Source: Fimbriimonadaceae bacterium
GTDB taxonomy: Bacteria > Armatimonadota > Fimbriimonadia > Fimbriimonadales > Fimbriimonadaceae
Assembly: GCA_020847855.1 (NCBI GenBank)
Contig: JADLBH010000013.1
Span: 1 to 45,084 of the forward strand
Length of the DNA: 45,084 nucleotides
Direction: 5' to 3'
The notes beneath the pieces are model-generated. The model made no database searches and was not told the DNA's origin. It saw only the letters and a program-made list of their open reading frames with translations. Positions 40,918-45,084 of the stretch are shown here, one piece after another. Both the position numbers and the translations under genes were made by a program. How positions within the stretch are numbered: the first letter of the stretch is position 1; every line of letters starts with the position of its first letter.

Positions 40918-41577
40918 TTATCGTCCGCGGCGGTGAGTTACTGCGACGGCCATGGCGGCCAGTTCCCCAGGCTTTACGTCGCCGTGGCAATCTGCGCAGG
41001 ACGCCTTTCGGAACCTCACCCCCCGCGCCCGGAACTCGACGGTGTCGAGCTTCTCCAAATAGACATCGTCCGGGGCAGAGCGGACGGCCGCCGCCGCTCG
41101 GTCGAAGACTCCCGCCTTGTCGAGTCCCGGCACCCAGACCCTGTCGTACTGCGGCTTGCCCCAAGGGGGGGCAGACTTCCAATTCTCCCAGAACGAGACG
41201 CGCCAGGGCGGCATGGGTTTGCGCGTGTTGGGCAATCTGGGAGGGCGCTTGTCGGTGCGGCTCAGCGAGACGTCGTAGGGCTCAGGGACGGTGTACTCCG
41301 GCCGCAAGGAGACGAGCCCCTCCTCGAAGTCTGCCCCTGCCAAAGCGAGCGAGCGACGGGAGGCCACGAGCGGGTTCGCGGTAGGGCCTGGAGATCCCAG
41401 GCCGAGGAATGGGTTGACGGCTGGGTGACCGGCGAAAGGGTAGCGGTAGTGCGCGAGTGGCGAGTAAGCGATCGTGGCGCGAGGGGCCTCGAACCCGGCC
41501 GTGTAGGCAGAGAGCAACCGGTCCACCTCAGTCGGCGAGTCGCTCGCGATCACTGCAAGAAGCAATGCGGCGATCAT
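40918..41577 (-). CDS. Putative c-type heme protein (CADCH)
   Basis: A 219-residue exported protein with a short hydrophobic N-terminus (MIAALLLAVIAS). Near the C-terminus, FRKASCADCHGDVKPGELAA holds a CxxCH heme-binding motif. The N-terminal 170 residues are Pro/Arg-rich and unrecognised. The ATG overlaps the stop of the next gene upstream (ATGA), which is also a CxxCH protein, so the two probably form an electron-transfer pair. Confidence 0.72.
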   Translation of the reverse strand: MIAALLLAVIASDSPTEVDRLLSAYTAGFEAPRATIAYSPLAHYRYPFAGHPAVNPFLGLGSPGPTANPLVASRRSLALAGADFEEGLVSLRPEYTVPEPYDVSLSRTDKRPPRLPNTRKPMPPWRVSFWENWKSAPPWGKPQYDRVWVPGLDKAGVFDRAAAAVRSAPDDVYLEKLDTVEFRARGVRFRKASCADCHGDVKPGELAAMAVAVTHRRGR

Positions 41578-42248
41578 TCCGGATCCGGCTTGTGCTCCGC
41601 GATGACGGCGATGGTGGCGACGTCACCGACCTTCGCTCCCTCGTGGCACGAGAGGCATTCCATGGACCGAAACGGGATCCCGCGACCGGTGAGCGTCCAG
41701 TCGCCTTGCCGGAGCTTGAACTCCTTGGGCCCTGCTTCCTTTGCGGCGGCGGCGATCTTGGTGGCGATCTCGGTTTGTCCGGGCTTGTGGTCGTACACCC
41801 CGCGCGTCACGTTCCCCAAGAGCTTGAGTTCCGGGTTCCAAGCGAGCCAGAGCGCGATGGTGGGTTGGTCCGACCGGAACATCGAGTTCTGCTTCGTCGA
41901 AGTCGCCCCGCTGGGTGTGACGAAGCCCTCTTCCCATGTCGTGCCAGCCTCGGAGAGCTTGAGGCGCACCTGCTGGACCTTGCTGCGCGAGGACCCGGGT
42001 TTGCCGAGCGCGTCGCGGGAGCTGATCCCTTTGTGCGCGTTCGGAGGGTGGCTGGGGATCCGCAAGGTTCCGAAACTGCCTTCGGCGACCAGGGACATGT
42101 CGTTGAAGAGCTCGTCGTGGGCTTGCAAGAGGGTGCTCGCGCCGGGGGGATCTGGCTTCTTGGCCGGGGCGGGCCGGGCCGAGTCCTTGGCGGCGAGGAC
42201 GGCGGCGAAGGCGGCACCGGCGGCGGCAGCGATGACGAGCAGCTTCAT
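41574..42248 (-). CDS. Putative c-type heme protein (CLSCH)
   Basis: A 224-residue exported protein with signal peptide MKLLVIAAAAGAAFAAVLAA. The region RGIPFRSMECLSCHEGAKVG carries CxxCH near the C-terminus, followed by VATIAVIAEHKP. The layout, with a heme motif near the end and GDVATIAVI or LAAMAVAVTH after it, is the same as in its downstream neighbour, so they look like diverged duplicates. The DUF3365-like sensor/cytochrome family has a similar arrangement, but I cannot confirm membership. Confidence 0.72.
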   Translation of the reverse strand: MKLLVIAAAAGAAFAAVLAAKDSARPAPAKKPDPPGASTLLQAHDELFNDMSLVAEGSFGTLRIPSHPPNAHKGISSRDALGKPGSSRSKVQQVRLKLSEAGTTWEEGFVTPSGATSTKQNSMFRSDQPTIALWLAWNPELKLLGNVTRGVYDHKPGQTEIATKIAAAAKEAGPKEFKLRQGDWTLTGRGIPFRSMECLSCHEGAKVGDVATIAVIAEHKPDPE

Positions 42249-42370
42249 CGGGTTCACACTCAAGAGTTAGGACGCCTGGAGCCGGGCCGCCGGTTCCCGG
42301 TTCGGTCCCTCTGCGTGCCTAGGCCCCGCGATCCGAAGATACTCTGGAGGTATCCTCCCGAGTCCGGAAC

Positions 42371-42446
42371 TGCCGCATAGCTCAGTTGGTAGAGCAGCTG
42401 ACTGTTAATCAGCGGGTCGTTGGTTCGAGTCCAACTGCGGCAGCCA
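42371..42446 (+). tRNA. tRNA-Asn (GTT)
   Basis: All stems pair: acceptor TGCCGCA/TGCGGCA, D arm GCTC/GAGC, anticodon GCTGA/TCAGC with loop CTGTTAA (anticodon GTT), and T arm GTTGG-TTCGAGT-CCAAC. The discriminator is G and CCA is encoded. A large STAND-like gene follows 95 bp later. Confidence 0.97.
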
Positions 42447-42541
42447 TCTCCACCGCCGTGCGGCTTCACTCCCAATTAGGGCTGCCCGATGCACTGAGCA
42501 GGCGAACCTAACTGCACCTGAAGGGTAAGATTGGAGACGGA

Positions 42542-45084
42542 ATGGCGGAGGGGGGCGGCTTTCGCAACTGGCTGAAGCGGCTCCTGGGCGGACGCGACCC
42601 ACTCGGCGCTGCCCTCGACCTGGAAGACGCGCACAGCGTGGCGAAACTGGGGAGCGAGATCGCAAACGCCATTTCTGCGCTAGGCGCTTTTGGAGCGTTC
42701 TCCGGGCAGCTCGGGCCCCAACTGGCAAGTGCGGGGGTAGGGCCAAACCAACTCTGCGCCGTAGCTTGCGTCCCCCTCTTCTACCTTCTAAGAAAGAGGT
42801 CGGCGAAGAAGGACGCCGATAGCGATGACAAAGATAAGGCCCTGATGGAGCGGCTCGAGGAGATCAAGCAACTCGTTTCCGACCGGTCCCTCCCGGGCGA
42901 CGAGCGGGTCCAGCGGCTCGAGGAGAAGGTCGGAACCCTCTACCGGATCATGGATCACCAAGCCACGAAAGAGTACGTGGACAACGAGATCCGGAACTTA
43001 CAAGCCAATCTCGGTGCCCAAAACCTCACGATCCGCAAGGCGAGCCAGTTGCTCCGCTCCCTGGCGGAAAGGGATCTCGACCCTACCCAGGGCCCCACGG
43101 CCCAGAGCTTCTTCGCCAACCTCAACGAAGGCATCGCCGCGCTCCGCCAAGAAGTCGCGGGCTTCCGAGACGAACTGAGAGACACCGTCGCCCCCCCGAT
43201 CTATGTCCCCACGCCTACCGACGAGCCGAACCGATATCGCTACAGGGACCAGGCGACTCCCCTCGTCGGGCGCAAAGCGGAGCAATCCACGATCCGAGAG
43301 TTCCTCAATTACAAGAAACCGGCGGCTTGGATGCTGGTCCGCGGGGGCGCCGGTTCGGGAAAGAGCCGGCTGGGGCTCTGGGCGCTGGAAGAGGCCCAGA
43401 GGTTGGGCTACCGCGCCGGCTTTCTTCACGATGGCGACCTCGACGATTGGCACAGATGGAGGGTGCACCAGGACACCCTGGTCGTCGTGGACTACGTCCA
43501 GCGCCGCACTGGCGATATCGGCGAAGCGATCCGCGCCGCGGCTCGGGCAAACCCAGCGCACAAACTTCGGTTTCTTCTCCTGGAGCGGGATGCCGTCGGT
43601 ACCTGGTACTCCAATCTCGGCAAAGCCAACGAAGACAAGTACACGCCGGGAGGAGCAACTGCCTACTTCTGGATGGATCTGAGCAGGATGGATCGCCCCG
43701 GCGTGGTCGAAGTCTTCACAGAACTGCTGCGGTCGGACCCCATAGCGGGGCGGGACGCAGGCTCTCTCGCCGACCAGTTCCTGACGATCGAGCCCGACGG
43801 AAGGCCCCTCTTCGCCGCGTTCTACTTCGAAGCGGTTGCTAAGGGAGAGGAGGTGGACGGCTGGTCGAGGACCGATCTCGCCCGATGGGTCCTCACTCAC
43901 GAACTCGACGAGCGCTGGCGCCCAGTTGGGATTGACGCGGAGTATGGGCACCTCGCCACCGTCGCTTCCGCGCTGCGAGGCGTCACCAAGGAGTTCTGCG
44001 ACTCTGTCCCGTGCCTTGCCCCGTACCTACCGCGCTGGGAAAAGGACAAGTGCAACGTGATCGGCTCCCTCGGCGGCGGGTACGAGGACGCCCCAAAGCC
44101 CCGCGTGCCTGCCCTCGACCCCGACTCCATCGCCGAGCTCTATATCCTGGACCGCCTGGCCGGGGCGGCGGACCTGGGCCAGGGCGTCGGCCAGGCTGCC
44201 GAGACGAAGAAAGTGCTCGACTGCCTTTGGGGGGAAGCGGGTTCCCACGAAACGCTGGTCGAACTGGTCCGGCACTGTGCCCAAAGCTACGCCGGGCACG
44301 AAATGTTGGCGAAGATCCAAGACGCTCCGGACTCGGTCCCGGAGGCGGTGCGCGAAAGCCTGAAGATCCAAGTGGCCGCTGTGGCCGCGGCGTCGGGCGC
44401 CTCGCTGCAGGAGGTGGTGGGTGCGGCGGGTGCTACGCTGGCCGAAGCAGCTGAGGCTCTGCCCCAAGGCGGAACCATGCTGCTGGCCCAGGCCTACTTC
44501 CAGGAGGCTTTCGACCGGGAAGGGACCGTGGCGGGCCGGGTGGCGCTCGATGCGTTGCGCGCTCTCGCCGCCGCCAACCCGGACGAGCCGGAGGTGCGGC
44601 TGGCGCTCGCCCAGGCGCTGTTCAACGCGACGGTCGGCCGCGAGATGACGGAGGAGGGGCAGGCCGCCCTCGCCGACCTGCGCAAACTCGCCGAGGAGCA
44701 CCCGGACGAGCCGGAAGTGCGGCTGGCGCTCGCCCAGGCGCTGACCAACGCCGTCGGCCACCTGGCGGAGGACGGGCCGCGGCAGGGCGCCCTCGCCGAG
44801 CTCCGCGCCCTCGCCGAGGAGCACCCGGACGAGCCGGAAGTGCGGCTGGCGCTCGCCAAGGCGCTGAACAACGCGGTCTTCAAGCTGAAGACGGACGTGC
44901 CGCGGCAGGCCGGCCTCGCCGAGCTCCGCACCCTCGCCGACGCCCACCCGGACGAGCCGAAGGTGCGGCTGGCGCTCGCCCAGGCGCTGACCAACGCCGT
45001 CCTCAAGCTGGGGGAGGACGGGCCGCGGCAGGCCGCCCTCGCCGACCTGCGCAAACTCGCCGAGGAGCACCCGGACGAGCCGGA
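42542..45084 (+). CDS. STAND-like NTPase with C-terminal 41-residue repeats, 3'-truncated by window edge
   Basis: At least 847 residues, still open at the window end. It starts at ATG after GGAG, and TAAGAT lies 10 nt before the ATG. The N-terminal ~240 residues hold a hydrophobic stretch (about 60-90) and charged helices of coiled-coil type (DKDKALMERLEEIKQLVSDR, QRLEEKVGTLYRIMDHQATK). The NTPase begins at TPLVGRKAEQ, with Walker A GGAGSGKS (268-275) and Walker B DTLVVVDY (Asp317), followed by a helical region. From residue ~679 a tandem array of 41-residue units takes over (PDEPEVRLALAQAL core). This sensor-NTPase-repeat layout fits signal-transduction ATPases such as Avs-type phage-defence proteins; the effector, if any, would be the N-terminal domain. 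No close family is identified. Confidence 0.82.
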   Translation, partial: MAEGGGFRNWLKRLLGGRDPLGAALDLEDAHSVAKLGSEIANAISALGAFGAFSGQLGPQLASAGVGPNQLCAVACVPLFYLLRKRSAKKDADSDDKDKALMERLEEIKQLVSDRSLPGDERVQRLEEKVGTLYRIMDHQATKEYVDNEIRNLQANLGAQNLTIRKASQLLRSLAERDLDPTQGPTAQSFFANLNEGIAALRQEVAGFRDELRDTVAPPIYVPTPTDEPNRYRYRDQATPLVGRKAEQSTIREFLNYKKPAAWMLVRGGAGSGKSRLGLWALEEAQRLGYRAGFLHDGDLDDWHRWRVHQDTLVVVDYVQRRTGDIGEAIRAAARANPAHKLRFLLLERDAVGTWYSNLGKANEDKYTPGGATAYFWMDLSRMDRPGVVEVFTELLRSDPIAGRDAGSLADQFLTIEPDGRPLFAAFYFEAVAKGEEVDGWSRTDLARWVLTHELDERWRPVGIDAEYGHLATVASALRGVTKEFCDSVPCLAPYLPRWEKDKCNVIGSLGGGYEDAPKPRVPALDPDSIAELYILDRLAGAADLGQGVGQAAETKKVLDCLWGEAGSHETLVELVRHCAQSYAGHEMLAKIQDAPDSVPEAVRESLKIQVAAVAAASGASLQEVVGAAGATLAEAAEALPQGGTMLLAQAYFQEAFDREGTVAGRVALDALRALAAANPDEPEVRLALAQALFNATVGREMTEEGQAALADLRKLAEEHPDEPEVRLALAQALTNAVGHLAEDGPRQGALAELRALAEEHPDEPEVRLALAKALNNAVFKLKTDVPRQAGLAELRTLADAHPDEPKVRLALAQALTNAVLKLGEDGPRQAALADLRKLAEEHPDEP
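44576..45084 (+). repeat. 123-nt tandem repeat array encoding 41-residue helical units
   Basis: Unit starts at 44576, 44699, 44822, 44945 and 45068 are exactly 123 nt apart, giving four full units and the start of a fifth. The core GACGAGCCGGAAGTGCGGCT is nearly identical in every unit. Each unit has two predicted helices (VRLALAQAL and LADLRKLAEEH), like a long tetratricopeptide-type repeat. The array continues beyond the window. Confidence 0.9.

Noticed and set aside
42371-42446. tRNA-Asn as an integration (att) site for an island carrying the STAND gene
   Set aside because: No integrase and no repeated tRNA 3' end are seen in the window. The downstream side is not available.
44576-45084. 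Repeat array as a possible CRISPR or minisatellite
   Set aside because: Units are in frame, 123 nt long and code for a regular helical protein repeat. There are no spacers.

Overview
The window is a gene-dense, high-GC piece of a free-living, flagellated bacterial chromosome. It carries two tRNA genes and no rRNA, CRISPR array, insertion sequence or recognisable prophage. I infer a member of Armatimonadota (Fimbriimonadia-like). The clues are a FliY-type flagellar switch protein, an McsB-like arginine kinase homologue, prepilin-like secreted proteins, lipoproteins, very tight start/stop overlaps and possibly leaderless genes. No marker gene in the window settles the phylum.

Layout. 1-3.8 kb: 3' part of dnaG, a short divergent sigma-70 factor, a thioredoxin-fold redox protein and a convergent inositol-monophosphatase-family gene. 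3.9-5.9 kb: tRNA-Gly, a YceI lipocalin, a small membrane protein and an esterase. 5.9-16.1 kb: a long minus-strand block read from trxB through a putative secreted metallopeptidase, fliM-fliY-fliO-fliP-fliQ-fliR-flhB, an arginine-kinase homologue, a small hypothetical, nadC and birA. 16.4-23.5 kb (plus): a hypothetical, an M42 aminopeptidase, a lipoprotein heavy-metal-associated (HMA) domain protein whose first metal-site cysteine codon is an in-frame TGA (candidate selenoprotein), then a BMP-type ABC importer translationally coupled to a tandem pterin-synthase-fold protein. 23.5-24.0 kb: an HNH nuclease on the minus strand. 24.3-29.8 kb (plus): murA-mreB-small secreted protein, then an NtrB/NtrC-like pair whose regulator lacks a DNA-binding domain. 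30.0-32.4 kb: a ClC chloride channel and a divergent MarR regulator sharing a palindromic operator. 32.5-37.6 kb (minus): a thioredoxin-like protein, a pseudopilin, a Cys-rich secreted protein with a poly-Gly tail, and two paralogous membrane-anchored proteins flanking a Kef-type antiporter. 37.7-40.9 kb: glpX, a second secreted protein with a Gly-rich tail, and hypotheticals. 40.9-42.2 kb: two coupled CxxCH heme-protein candidates. 42.4-45.1 kb: tRNA-Asn followed at once by a large STAND-like NTPase with a C-terminal array of 123-nt (41-residue) repeats that runs off the window.

The two most notable items are the TGA-containing HMA lipoprotein, with a SECIS-like stem-loop at the right distance, and the STAND/repeat protein next to tRNA-Asn, which has the architecture of an NTP-dependent sensor such as those used in phage defence. 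Other points worth following are the HTH-less sigma-54 activator, the ABC importer fused by overlap to a double PTPS protein, and the secreted-protein cluster with poly-Gly C-termini.
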